From contig CAZTTQ010000004.1 of NCBI GenBank assembly GCA_964616135.1, positions 1 through 47,975 on the forward strand: 47,975 nucleotides of DNA, read 5' to 3'. This document shows, one piece after another, positions 1 to 10,100 of the stretch (position 1 is its first letter; each line of letters starts with the position of its first letter). Source of the DNA: JAJYIV01 sp964616135. GTDB lineage: Bacteria; Patescibacteriota; Patescibacteriia; UBA9934; GWF2-40-263. The translations under genes were made by a program, and so were the position numbers. Below the pieces are notes generated by a model. It had not been told where the DNA came from. It worked only from the letters and a program-made list of their open reading frames with translations, and did not search any database.

Positions 1-122
1 CGCTCCCAAACGCCGTGTCCATCGCCGTCATGGTGCTGACCACGGAAGCGGCCGTGACCGACATTCCCAAAAAGGACGAACCCGCGGCTCCGGCCGGCGG
101 GGGAATGGGCGGGATGTACTAG
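1..122 (+). CDS. groL: Chaperonin GroEL, C-terminal end only
   Basis: Only the last 39 codons are in the window, read from base 3 to a TAG stop at 120-122. The peptide contains NAVSIAVMVLTTEAAVTDIP, the standard last helix of GroEL, and ends in the Gly/Met-rich GGGMGGMY tail found in most group I chaperonins. GroEL forms the double-ring ATP-dependent folding chamber in the cytoplasm. The tail is unstructured and projects into the cavity. A hairpin follows directly. Whether groES lies upstream cannot be seen. Confidence 0.95.
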   Translation, partial: LPNAVSIAVMVLTTEAAVTDIPKKDEPAAPAGGGMGGMY

Positions 123-130
123 TTCCCAAA

Positions 131-156
131 GGACGGCTTGTGCCGTCCTTTGTATT
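131..156 (+). terminator. Probable intrinsic terminator after groL
   Basis: A 7-bp perfect stem (GGACGGC/GCCGTCC) with a TTGT loop lies at 131-148, nine bases after the groL stop, and is followed by a short T-rich run (TTTGTATTT). The T tract is interrupted, so termination may be partial. The hairpin overlaps the -35 region of the promoter assigned to the next gene. Confidence 0.6.
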
Positions 157-166
157 TCGCTATACT
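138..166 (+). promoter_or_regulatory. Sigma-70-type promoter for the small membrane protein
   Basis: TTGTGC at 138-143 and TATACT at 161-166 are separated by 17 bases. The -10 box ends 31 bases before the ATG at 198. The -35 element sits inside the preceding terminator hairpin. The same TATACT hexamer recurs before several other genes of this window. Confidence 0.5.
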
Positions 167-197
167 TTTCCCAAGTTTTCACTCCCATTACCTCCTT

Positions 198-548
198 ATG
201 GACGAACAAAAAGCCCCGATGGCCAACGCGAGCGATGCGGAAGCGAACAAGTGGATGGGCGTCCTGTCCTACCTCAGCATTCTCTGCCTGATCCCGTTCT
301 TCGGCGCCAAAAAGAGCCCGTTTGCCCAGCATCACGCCAAGCAGGGTTTGACGCTCTTCTTGATCGTCGTCATTAGCCGCATCGCCACGACGTTCCTGCC
401 GTGGGCCATGGAAGACACTATCGATTCCATCGTCAGCCTCGGCGCCTTCGTCCTGTCCGTCATGGGCATTATCAACGCGTGGAAGGGTACGATGTGGGAA
501 ATGCCGGTCGTCGGCGGCATTACCAAGTCCGTCTTCAAGAAAGCCTAA
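198..548 (+). CDS. Small membrane protein, DUF4870/Tic20-like
   Basis: This 116-residue protein has about three hydrophobic segments: LSYLSILCLIPFF near the N terminus, LTLFLIVVISRIATTFL, and IVSLGAFVLSVMGIINAW. The first two flank a conserved AQHHAKQG loop. That His/Lys-Gln loop between helices is characteristic of the DUF4870 family, whose molecular role is unknown. The reading frame is open back to 138, but the ATG at 198 is chosen because the upstream codons lie inside the groL terminator and promoter. No SD sequence is visible. A strong terminator follows. The family call is from recognition of the loop and topology only. Confidence 0.75.
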   Translation: MDEQKAPMANASDAEANKWMGVLSYLSILCLIPFFGAKKSPFAQHHAKQGLTLFLIVVISRIATTFLPWAMEDTIDSIVSLGAFVLSVMGIINAWKGTMWEMPVVGGITKSVFKKA

Positions 549-552
549 CGTC

Positions 553-584
553 AAAAAACACCGGCCTCACGGCTGGTGTTTTTC
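553..584 (+). terminator. Intrinsic terminator
   Basis: An 11-bp stem (arms 556-566 and 571-581, one G-T wobble) with a TCAC loop is flanked by an A run on the left and a T run on the right. It begins five bases after the stop of the small membrane protein and ends about 28 bases before prfB. Confidence 0.85.
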
Positions 585-611
585 GTTTCGATCGCGTACG
601 CTCTCTTCACT

Positions 612-1743
612 ATGAAGGAACTCATTTCGCAAGTCGCCGACTTAGGCGAGCGCGCCGCCCGCACCTGGCGGCTGCTTTGACCTGGACCGCGTACAAACGG
701 AGGTGAAGGCGCTGGAGGTCCAAATGGCGGACCAGGCGTTTTGGGCGGACACCAAAAAAGCCAAGGCCGTGTCCAAACGGGCGTCGGACCTGCGCGCGGA
801 CTTGGAGGCTTGGGGCGCGTTGCAAAAAGACACGCGCGACTTGCAGGAATACGCCGAATTGGCGCAAGCGGAAGGGGACGACAGTGTCCAAGAGGAAGTC
901 GCCCTGCGGCTGAAGGAACTGGAAGCGCGGTTTTCCCACATGGAATTCGCCACGCTGTTTTCGGGCCCGCATGACGCGGACAACGCCATCGTTTCACTGC
1001 ACGCGGGCAGTGGCGGGACGGACGCCAATGATTGGACTGGCATGCTCGCGCGCATGTACGGCCGTTTTGTGGAAGAAAAAGGCTGGCGCTTGGAAATCTT
1101 GGACGAAAGCCGGGCGGAAGAAGCCGGGTTCAAATCGCTCACCTTCCGCGTGGAAGGCCGCTACGCGTACGGTTATCTGAAATCGGAAGCCGGCGTGCAC
1201 CGCCTAGTCCGCATTTCGCCGTTTGACGCGGAACAAATGCGCCACACCACGTTCGCTTTGGTGGAAGTGATTCCGGAATTCGCGGACGTGGAAGACGCGG
1301 ACATCGACCCCAAGGACTTGCGTATCGACACGTTCATGTCGGGCGGGAAGGGAGGCCAGAGCGTAAACACCACGTATTCCGCCGTACGCATCGTGCATAT
1401 TCCAACTGGCATTACCGTGCAATGCCAAAACGAACGCAGCCAGGTGCAAAACAAGGACGTGGCCATGAAGGTGCTGAAGGCCCGCCTGCTGCAGCGCCGG
1501 GAAGAAGAACAGCAAAAGGAAAAATCCAAGATCCGCGGCGAATACCACAGCGCGGAATGGGGCAACCAGATCCGTTCCTACGTGCTCCATCCGTACAAAC
1601 TGGTGAAAGACCACCGGACGGACTATGAGACGTCGGACGCGGAGGCGGTACTGGAGGGCGGCGCCCTGGAACCGTTCATGGAAGCCTATTTGCGCCATGA
1701 ACTAGGCCAATCCAATCGCTTTGAAGAAGCGAACAAGGAATAA
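612..1743 (+). CDS. prfB: Peptide chain release factor 2 with programmed +1 frameshift
   Basis: RF2 recognises UAA and UGA and triggers peptide release. Translation starts at ATG 612, reads 22 codons to CTT (675-677) and meets an in-frame TGA at 678-680. A +1 shift onto GAC at 679 continues the classic DLDRVQTEVKALE sequence to TAA at 1743, giving about 376 residues, close to the usual ~365. The catalytic GGQ is present in SGGKGGQSVNTT. The RF2-type codon-recognition tripeptide SPF is present in VRISPFDAEQM, which excludes RF1. The usual SD-like stimulator before the shift site is weak here (TGGCGG, three bases before CTT). No SD precedes the ATG. The epimerase gene follows after one base, so the two are probably co-transcribed. 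Confidence 0.96.
672..681 (+). promoter_or_regulatory. prfB +1 recoding site (CTT TGA C)
   Basis: The slippery CTT at 675-677 is followed by TGA and C, exactly the arrangement used for RF2 autoregulation. Low RF2 causes a pause at UGA and a shift to the +1 frame. This is a regulatory recoding signal, not a disabling mutation: both sides encode the continuous conserved RF2 N terminus. Confidence 0.93.
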
Positions 1744-1744
1744 T

Positions 1745-2659
1745 ATGACCTACAAAAAAGCCCTCGTGACCGGCGGGGCCGGGTTTATCGGCTCCCACGT
1801 AACGGACGCGCTCCTTGCTCGGGGCGTGGAAGTCTTGGTGGTGGACGATTTGTCCTCCGGCTTCAAGAAAAACGTGCCTAAGGGCGCGGCGTTTCTCAAG
1901 AAATCCATCTTGCATCCGGCGTTTGGAAAAGCCGTGGCAAAATTCAAGCCCGACGTCGTCTTTCACTTGGCCGCGGCCGCGAGCGTGCCGGAATCGGTCG
2001 CGCGGCCGGCGGAAAACGCCGAGGCGAACGTGATCGGGACGGTCCGCGTGGCGGAAGCGGCCCGCGCCGCGGGCGCCAAGTGCTTGGTATTTTCCAGCAC
2101 GGGTGGCGCGTTGTATGCCACGGGCGAACCGCCGTTCGCGGAGACGGCGGAGGCGGAACCCAAATCCCCGTACGGCATCGCCAAAAAGGCCGCGGAGGAG
2201 TATTTGCACTTCTTTTCGCGTGAATACGGCATGCCGTGCGTCATTTTGCGTTACGCGAACGTGTACGGCCCGCGCCAGGCCTCCAACGGGGAAGGTGCCG
2301 TCGTCCCGTCGTTCGCGGACGCGTTGGCGGAAGGCCGCCAGGTGTCCGTCCACGGAACGGGGGAACAGACGCGCGACTTCGTCTGCGTCGACGACGTGGT
2401 GGCCGCCAATTTGGCCGCCGCCGACCGGGGAACGTCCGGGGTCTTCAATATCGGCACGGGCCGCGAGGTGTCGGTAAACGCCCTGCTTGGGGCGCTTGGC
2501 TACGCGTTCGGCAAAACGGCGGATGTCCGCCATGCGCCGCCGCGCGCCGGGGATCTGATGCGTTCCTGTTTGCGCGTGGAAAAGGCCAAGAAGGAACTAG
2601 GGTGGGAGCCGCGCGTTTCCTTGGAAGACGGCCTGAAACGCTATGTTTCCTCGCGCTAA
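1745..2659 (+). CDS. NAD-dependent sugar epimerase/dehydratase (extended SDR)
   Basis: This 304-residue Rossmann-fold enzyme resembles UDP-glucose 4-epimerase. The NAD-binding GGAGFIGSH motif is at residues 10-18. The catalytic YxxxK (Tyr in SPYGIAKKA) is near residues 143-147. The upstream Ser-rich strand reads FSSTGGALY. The substrate motif RYANVYGPRQ is typical of GalE-like epimerases and dTDP-glucose dehydratases. The likely role is sugar-nucleotide conversion for surface glycans; the exact sugar cannot be read from sequence. The ATG at 1745 lies one base after the prfB stop. The 3' end overlaps rsmA by 17 bases, so prfB, this gene and rsmA form one tightly packed unit. Confidence 0.88.
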   Translation: MTYKKALVTGGAGFIGSHVTDALLARGVEVLVVDDLSSGFKKNVPKGAAFLKKSILHPAFGKAVAKFKPDVVFHLAAAASVPESVARPAENAEANVIGTVRVAEAARAAGAKCLVFSSTGGALYATGEPPFAETAEAEPKSPYGIAKKAAEEYLHFFSREYGMPCVILRYANVYGPRQASNGEGAVVPSFADALAEGRQVSVHGTGEQTRDFVCVDDVVAANLAAADRGTSGVFNIGTGREVSVNALLGALGYAFGKTADVRHAPPRAGDLMRSCLRVEKAKKELGWEPRVSLEDGLKRYVSSR

Positions 2660-3437
2660 AAAGTCCTTCGGCCAGAACTTCCTCGCGGATCCGTCCGTGG
2701 TGGGAAAAATCGCCGCTGCCGCCGGTATTGCGCCGGGGGAGCGGGTGCTTGAAATCGGTCCCGGCACGGGCGTTCTGACCCAGGGATTGCTTGGACTCTC
2801 GAAAAACGTAACCGCCGTGGAGGCGGACCCGGACTTGTTGCCTGATTTGCGTGCAGTATTTCCCGACCTTGATCTGCGGGAAGGTGATGTCCTCGCCTTA
2901 CGCGACCAAGACCCGACATTGGGCGGAACCTTGGAAGAGGGGGAGTACGTCTTGGCGGCGAATATCCCGTACAACATCACTTCCGGCATTTTGGAAGAGT
3001 TCTTGCGCGTTTCCCCGCGCCCCAAACGACTTGTCTTGATGGTGCAGAGGGAAGTGGCGGACCGCATTACGGCCGCGCCGCCCCAAATGAGCCTGCTGTC
3101 CGTGGTGTGCCAGACATACGCGGAGGCCAAAAAGGCCTTCAACGTGCCCGCGGGGGCGTTTCGACCGGTCCCCAAGGTGGATTCGGCCGTGATCGTGTTG
3201 GAACTGCGTCCAAAAAAGGTGGGAGAGCCTGATCCGGAAGAAATCATCGCGCTCGCCAAGGCCGGATTCAGCAGCCCGCGCAAGCAATTGCACAAAAATT
3301 TGGCGCAAGCGGGACTCATGGACTCCGCGACGGCGAAATCGCTCCTGGAGGCCTTGGGTCTTCGTCCGGACATTCGGGCGGAAGGTCTGACGCCGGGGCA
3401 GTGGCAAAACCTGTGGAAGAAATGGAAAACGGGATAG
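2643..3437 (+). CDS. rsmA: 16S rRNA (A1518/A1519) dimethyltransferase
   Basis: This 264-residue SAM-dependent enzyme dimethylates two adjacent adenines in the 3' terminal hairpin of 16S rRNA during small-subunit maturation. It begins with the family signature KKSFGQNFL. Next come the SAM-binding VLEIGPGTGVLT segment and the acidic EADPDL strand. The catalytic motif ANIPYNIT is the N-(I/L)-P-Y of N6-adenine methyltransferases. The small C-terminal helical domain contains FSSPRKQLHKNL, which is also diagnostic. The start codon lies inside the epimerase gene, implying translational coupling. A hairpin overlaps the stop codon. Confidence 0.95.
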   Translation: MFPRAKKSFGQNFLADPSVVGKIAAAAGIAPGERVLEIGPGTGVLTQGLLGLSKNVTAVEADPDLLPDLRAVFPDLDLREGDVLALRDQDPTLGGTLEEGEYVLAANIPYNITSGILEEFLRVSPRPKRLVLMVQREVADRITAAPPQMSLLSVVCQTYAEAKKAFNVPAGAFRPVPKVDSAVIVLELRPKKVGEPDPEEIIALAKAGFSSPRKQLHKNLAQAGLMDSATAKSLLEALGLRPDIRAEGLTPGQWQNLWKKWKTG

Positions 3438-3455
3438 GGCTTGCCCTCCCGTTTT
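3426..3455 (+). terminator. Hairpin terminator overlapping the rsmA stop
   Basis: Arms AAAACGGGA (3426-3434) and TCCCGTTTT (3447-3455) pair perfectly, with an inner GGG/CCC extension around a CTTG loop. The T run is part of the 3' arm, so the structure could work in either direction. It includes the last codons of rsmA. Confidence 0.6.
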
Positions 3456-3456
3456 C

Positions 3457-3465
3457 TGGTATACT
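3457..3465 (+). promoter_or_regulatory. Extended -10 promoter (TGgTATACT)
   Basis: TG at 3457-3458 is followed by one base and TATACT at 3460-3465, an extended -10 element. No convincing -35 box is seen at the right distance. Transcription would start near 3471-3473, only about 10 bases before the GTG at 3481. Confidence 0.5.
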
Positions 3466-3480
3466 GACGCATGAACACGC

Positions 3481-4194
3481 GTGCGAGCGCACGCGATGTC
3501 TATGGCTACGATGCGGTTTCCGAAGCTTCCGAGCGGCCTTACGCCCGAACAGAAGGTTGCTTCGGCGTTATTGGTTATTCTCGGATTGGGCGGCGTCATT
3601 CTGGGCTTCATGTCATTCGGCGCCAACATCCGGCGGCCGTTTGAATTGCGTTTGGCGGCGGCTCCCAAGGGATTTGAATTGGAATCGCAGCGTCTGGCCC
3701 GTGAGGAAGAAGAAAGCAAGACCCGTGACACGGACGAAGACGGCTTGTCCGACTATGACGAGTTGCGCGTCTTCCGCACCAGCCCGTATCTGAAAGACAC
3801 GGACTCGGATGGGTTTGATGATAAGGCGGAAGCGTTCTCCGGAAACGATCCCAACTGTCCGTCGGGGAAAACGTGCGGCACGGTCCTGTCCTCAGAAGGA
3901 GCCGCCGCTCCCGCCCCTGTCCTCCCGGCCGCTCCCACGGCACCAACCTCGCTAGATAGTCTGGCTGCCGGTGCCTCCGCGGCGCAAAGCGGGTTTAAGA
4001 CAGAGGCAGACGTCGCGGCCTACCTCAAATCCCTCGGCATTGCCCAGGTGCGCTCCGTGCTTGCGCAATCTGGTGCCTCCGCCGACCAGTTGAACGGCCT
4101 AACGGACGCCGCCGCCCGTGCCTTGTTTGAAAAGGCCGTGGACGCCGCCCTGGCCGCCGGGCAATTCAAGACGCTTGTGACCCCGCAACCATAA
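3481..4194 (+). CDS. Membrane-anchored thrombospondin type 3 repeat protein
   Basis: The protein has a short cytoplasmic N terminus and one transmembrane helix (ASALLVILGLGGVILGFMSF). An extracellular region carries two Asp-rich calcium-binding repeats, DTDEDGLSDYDE and DTDSDGFDDKAE, typical of thrombospondin type 3 loops. A Pro/Ala-rich linker follows, then an alpha-helical C-terminal domain of about 80 residues without a recognised family. Its job is unknown; such repeats usually rigidify surface proteins in a calcium-dependent way. GTG 3481 is used because it is the first in-frame start after the extended -10 box; ATG codons at 3496, 3502 and 3511 are alternatives and no SD decides. The giant secreted protein gene begins six bases downstream, so they are probably co-expressed. 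Confidence 0.75.
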   Translation: MRAHAMSMATMRFPKLPSGLTPEQKVASALLVILGLGGVILGFMSFGANIRRPFELRLAAAPKGFELESQRLAREEEESKTRDTDEDGLSDYDELRVFRTSPYLKDTDSDGFDDKAEAFSGNDPNCPSGKTCGTVLSSEGAAAPAPVLPAAPTAPTSLDSLAAGASAAQSGFKTEADVAAYLKSLGIAQVRSVLAQSGASADQLNGLTDAAARALFEKAVDAALAAGQFKTLVTPQP

Positions 4195-4199
4195 TCGCT

Positions 4200-7100
4200 A
4201 TGCACACGGGTAGGAACAATTGGGTGAAGCGAGCCGTCATGGCGGGTTGTTTGCTTGTAGGACTGTTTGTTGCCCATACAGCTCCGGTTTACGCTGAAAA
4301 TATATTAGCCGCACCAGAACAGGCTGCTGCCGCCGCCATGGGTGCGTGTCCCGGATTAACACCATGTCCTCCAGAGGGGATTTTGGAATCGCTGAAGATC
4401 GGTGACACGGAAATCCTCAAGCCGGCCATGATCGTCGGGCTGATGACGGTGGGTACTAACCTGGTGACCTACGTCGGGAACCGGCTTGCCTATGAATTGG
4501 CCACGACCATCGCCACAGGGGGGAGGGGTCAGGCTCCATTGGTTAACTCCAAAAGCCTGGCGGATTCCTGGGGGACGTTCGGTCTTGATGTGGTCGGAGA
4601 AACGCTAGGAAGTTTGGACGAGCTGAATTTGGACGACCAATTCGGCGTCAATTTCAGCTTGTGTGCGCCGTCGAACCCGCTGCTTAAGTTGAACCTTGCT
4701 ATCGGGATTAAACAGGCGTACCAGCCCAAGAAGCCCAAGTGTGATTTCGCTACCGTCGCTAAAAACTGGGAAGCGACCGTGGCCAGCATTGCGTCCATCG
4801 GGAAGGATCCGACCGGCGAGGCCATGAAGGCCTTGGCCGGTTCGTTGCGTCCTGGCTCCAATGAACTGAGCTTCGCGATCCAGACCACCCTCCTTACGCA
4901 GCAGAAGGTAGCGGAAAAGAAAGCGGCTGAAGTAGCTGATTATCAGAGTAGTGAAGGGTTTAAGGCGGTAACTGACGCCGTGACAGGCCAGGTAAAAACG
5001 CCGGCAGCCCTGGTGAAGGAAGCGACAACGTTTACCTATACGCAGAAGGATAAAGATGGCGTTGAATCCACCAAGGAAATCATCCAAAATCCCGAATGGG
5101 GCAAACTTGGGATTGGCGTCGGGCTTTCCGTGTTGAATACCTTCGTCAATACGCTGCTGACGGGTGGAATGAACTCCCTATCCGGTCTATTGAAGGAGGG
5201 ATTGATACCGACACAGATGCCTGGTGATCCGATGTTCCCAGAACTGGCCAGTCCGAACGACGTGAAAGAACGCTTGGCGGCCAAGTTCGGCGGCGTCAAA
5301 ACGGCCAATCCGTTTGCCGTCACCAACTACGACGTCATGAGTGAGTTCACGGTCTGCCCCTCGGGTGGGTCGTTGAACCGCGGCGTCAACAACTGCGTCA
5401 TGGACACCAGCTTTTTGAGCGCGGTGACGCGTGCCCAGTCAGGTGAGCCGTTGACCGTAAGGCAGGCGGTGGCAGAAGGATTGCTGCACGGTGATTGGCC
5501 GCTCATCGCTCCCACGGATACGTCGCGCAACCAGGATCCGCTGTGCTACACCTACGGGTACTGCTACGGCAACCTGGCCAAGCTGCGCAAGGCGCGCATT
5601 ATCTCCATTGGGTGGGAAATCGCCGCCGGGTTAAGCACGCCGCAAAGCCCCATTACGCTCCAGCGCGCGCTGGATGCGTTTGACAAGTGTGAGACCGCGC
5701 CGGAACTGTGCCACCTGGTGGATCCGGACTGGATCTTGATGTACCCGGAATCCCAGTGCCGTGCCACGGCGAACGGGGAAGTCCTCTCCGTCAAAGACAG
5801 CGCGTCCCGTGCCGCGTCGTGCGTGGACGTGCAAAGCTGCGTCTCCCGCCGGGCCGACGGTTCTTGCGAGGCGTTCGGTTACTGCGTCAGTGAAAAGAAC
5901 GTCTGGAAATTCAAGGGGGAATCCTGCCCGCTCCAGTTCGCCTCCTGCATGACGTTTGCGAACAAGACGGGCGGCAAGTCGTCGTCGTTCCTACTGAACA
6001 CGGTTGATTACGGCACCTGTGCGGAAACGAATGCGGGCTGTTTGTGGTATGCCCTGACCAAGACGGTCAACACTAAGGGCACGCCTGCCGTCACGGCGGA
6101 TGACACCTATGATTGGGACGGCGGCACCGCGTCCGCGACGGAGAAGCGCATCTACCTGAACGGGAAGGCTGAGCTGTGTTCTGCGGCGGAAGCGGGGTGT
6201 ACGCAGTTGTACACGGCTGCGAGTTTGCGGTTGAACATGGTGGCCAATCCGGACCTAGAAGATGATGTCAACGCGGACAACCTGCCGGATTCCTGGTATT
6301 GGACAGCCGTGCCTGCCGGCCAGTACGTCAAAGACTCGCAGCAAGGCTTCCTTGGAAGCATCGGTTCGGTCCGTCCTTCCGCCACAAGCAAGCTTGCGCA
6401 AGACGGCATCGTGCTGACCCCGGGGGCCTTCCACACGCTGAGCGTGTACCTGAAGGGGACGGACGCGGGCGATGCGGTCCAGTTGAAATTGACCAAGATG
6501 GACGGGACGACGCCTGCAAACGTGACGGGAACGAATTTCTCGAGCAATACGTGCACGCGCAACGGCAGCACGTACGCGATTAAGGCCTCCAACGGAAGCG
6601 CGGTCGATTACGTGCGGTTCTCCTGCACGTTCGCCGCGCCCCCGGAACCGACCCTCGCCTCCGTTTCGTTCGTAAACGGCGTGTTGGCGTATGACGCCAT
6701 CCAGTTGGAAGTCGGGGAAGTCGCCACGAACTTCATCCAAAAAGGATACGACCAACCGAAGCCGGCCTCCACGTACCTGCGCGTCGCGCCGGCGTACTTG
6801 GGCTGCACGGGCGCCGTCACTGACCGCCCGGAATGTAAGAATTACGCCCAGTCCTGCAGTGCGCAGGACGTCGGGTGTTCGTTGTACAAGCCGGCGGACG
6901 GCGGGCCGGACGTGCCGGCCACCGCCACCAAGGCGGACCAGTGTCCGAACGAATGCGTGGGCTATGCGGCCTACAAGCAGACGGCCAGCCTGTATGAACA
7001 GGCTAAGTTCCCCGTTTCCTTCATCCCGACGGCGGCAAAATCGTGTGACGTCGCCAACGCGGGGTGTGACAGCTTCACGAATTTGGATTCCGTGGCGAAG

Positions 7101-10100
7101 GGCGGGGAAGGGGTTGAGTACTACACCAGCCTCCGCGCCTGTTCCAAACCGGAAGACACGACCCAGGCCCGCACCTACTTCACGTGGGAGGGTTCGGATG
7201 CGGCCGGCTACCAGTTGCGCACGTGGCAGCTGCTCCAGACGACCGTCGTGGGTTCTACGGCACCCTGTACGTCTTGGGCGGTGGAAAACGGCGGGACGGC
7301 CGGGGCACCCAAGCCGGTGATCCGCTGCGTGGAAAACGCGGCGCCGGCTGCACTCGGATGTGCCGCGCACGCGGATATTTTCACCAATCCCGATTGCCGC
7401 GAGTTCTATGATGAGGCCGGGACAATTACGTACCGCCTCTTCTCCAAGACCATCACTGTCTCCGCGGAATGCGCCCCGTACCGCAAGACGGTCGCGCTTG
7501 AAACGGATTGCCGTGCGACGGGCGGCCTGTGGACCGCTGCGGGTGAATGCCGCTACCTCGGCATCGCCAAGGAAAGCAACAGCTGTCCGGCGGCGGCGAA
7601 CGGTTGCCGCGCGTACACCGGCGGCGCGGGCAACAATGTCCGCACCGTTATGCAAGAAACGTTCGAACCGCCCGCCTTCCAGGCGGCGAACGTGAATGGC
7701 GTGGGTGGGGCCAATCCGGTCCAGACCAGTGAATCCGTCGCTACGGGCGGCCATTCCTTGGGGATCCTGAACGCCCCCGCTGGAGGCGGGTTCGGTGGTT
7801 CCCTGACCGGCATGGTGACCGTCGGCAAGACCTACGCCTTTGATTTCTGGGCGAAGGGGAACGGGGAAGTCCAGGCCGCGTTCGTCCAAATGGACGGAAC
7901 CGTACGTCCGATCGGCGCCCCGGTCACCGTCACGGGGGATTGGAAGTCCTTCTCCGTCGGTCCGGTGGATACGGCTGTATTCTCGGGCTTCGATGATCGT
8001 GCCACCTTGCGGATGACCCTGGTGACCGCAGGTTCGTTCTACGTGGATAACATCCGCCTGACGGAGTCGCAGGACACCATCGGCATCGTGAAGAATTCCT
8101 GGACCATCCCCGCTTCCTGTGACCGTGGTCCGGGGACGGATGGGACTCCGGGTACCGGTGCCGTGGCCCCGCAATATTATCTCGGGTGCAAGGCGTATAC
8201 GGAGGCGAAGTCGGGTACCAAGGCCTCTTTCTACCAATTCACGCGCTTGTGCTCGGAACAGACGGTCGGTTGCCAGGCCTTCTTTAACACGCGCAATTCC
8301 AAGGCGCCGGAAGGCCATGTGTACAACGCCGTCTGCAAGGCGGCGGCACAGACGGCCACGGGTACGTCGTGCACCGTCGGTTCGATCACCTACTGCACCA
8401 TTCCCAAGGGACAGACGACGTGTTCGTTCGAATATGCGACGTCCGCGTTGCCGGCGTCCGGCAATGGATTCACCATTTCCGCCGGACCGGATACGCGCGT
8501 GGTCGGCAACGACGCGCCGGTGTACCTGGTAGATAACGGCGCTGCGTCTTGCACGGAAGCGTCCCTTGGTTGCCAAGAAGTCGGCAAGCCGATCTTCAAC
8601 CAGGACCGTTCCGCCGTCGTCTCGTACGAAACGACGTATCTCTTCGACCGCCCGGACGAATATAAGGACACGCTATGCGCGGAGACCGCTCTCTTCTGCG
8701 CGGCCTGGGGAACCCAGACCAACGGCACCTTCTTCTTTAAGGATCCGGGAGAGCAGACGTGCGACTACCGCACGGACGTGAAGCGTACGGGGGACAACCG
8801 CCTCTACACCGGCTGGTTCCGCAAGGGGACGACGGAACCCTGCGCGCCGGACAATATCCGGGCGGGAGACCAGTATGGCATTTGGAAAAACGGGGACGTG
8901 AAGTACGCGGACTGGGTCGGCCAGTGTGAAAACAAATACGACCTGTGTACCGAATACATTGATACGACGGATACGACGGCCGTGACGGACAAGGGTCAGT
9001 CATACCCGTATCTCGCCAAAGGCAGTTTGAGCGCCACGGAGGCGGACACGTGCAACGGCCAAGTCAGCCAGCGCGCCGGCTGCGTCCTGCTCAACAATAC
9101 GAACATCCTGGACTTGCCGTTTGCGGCGGGTCCGAGCTACGTCGCATCCACGCACGCGGACGCGCTCTATGGAGGAAAGCAAAATGAGTTGCGGAACCCA
9201 ATCAGCTGCGACACTGCCACCAGCGGTGTCGTCCAGAAGCCGGACGGGTCCTCAGTCAACCTCTGTAACCTGCGCTGCTCCTACAACGTCGGCGCGAACC
9301 GTAATCTACGGACCGGGTTGCGCGTGGAGGGGCCGGGCGGCAACGAGTTAGTCGGCGCCTGCCTGACCTCCGCCGATTGTCCGGTCATGGAAACCGAGAC
9401 GGGCCGCAAGGTGTCGGGTACCTGCGTGGATGTTGCTGCGCCCGCCTCCGCGACCAATCCGGTCGCCTACGGCCCGCAGTATGCCCTGAAGAACGACAGC
9501 AACCTGGTGCGCAGCGTCATTCGTGACCGCGCCTGCGCGGAATGGCTCTCGTGCCAATCCTCGTACTCCGCTTGGGATGCGGACAACAACAAGTACGTGC
9601 CGATTTGCGAACAGGTCCGCCTCTATCGCGACTTCAAGAACGGCCAGCATGTGGACCCGGTCCAGGACGTGTCCGTGGAACCGATTTCCGTCCAGGCCTA
9701 CATGTCGCGCAACCTGTCGTGGTACGGCCTGGATTACGCCGGCTACACCATTCCGGGCGCCGTGCCCGTGCCGGCCATCAAGCATCTCAACGTCAGCCCG
9801 GTGAAGTGGTGCTTCTATAACGGCGCGCCGCTGACCGTGCCCGCGACGGGGGCTCCTCGCGCTTGTTCCGTGCCGGGAGACTGCGCGACTCCCGCGGGGG
9901 CGACATGTGAACCTGCCACGAGCGATTACCGCGAGGTCGTCGTGGTCGGCACGTGTGACGAAAACGCCGGTGCGGGACGCGGCGGGGACTGCCATGTCGG
10001 TTCCTGCAAGGCCACCGGCAACCGCTGCAACCAAGACGGCGACTGCGGGGCGGGGGATACCTGCCAAATCGGGTATTGCCAAGAAGACAACGGGCGCACC

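Noticed and set aside
612..703. prfB as a pseudogene broken by an in-frame TGA
   Set aside because: The TGA is the canonical RF2 recoding site CTT-TGA-C and both sides encode the conserved protein.
3471..3650. ATG at 3471, ideally placed behind the TATACT box
   Set aside because: It is out of frame with the thrombospondin-repeat protein and yields a short peptide without features.
6255..8576. 773-codon open frame on the minus strand inside the giant gene
   Set aside because: It is antisense to a clearly coding frame with signal peptide and domains; its translation is Arg/Gly-rich without any domain. Long antisense frames are expected in GC-rich DNA.
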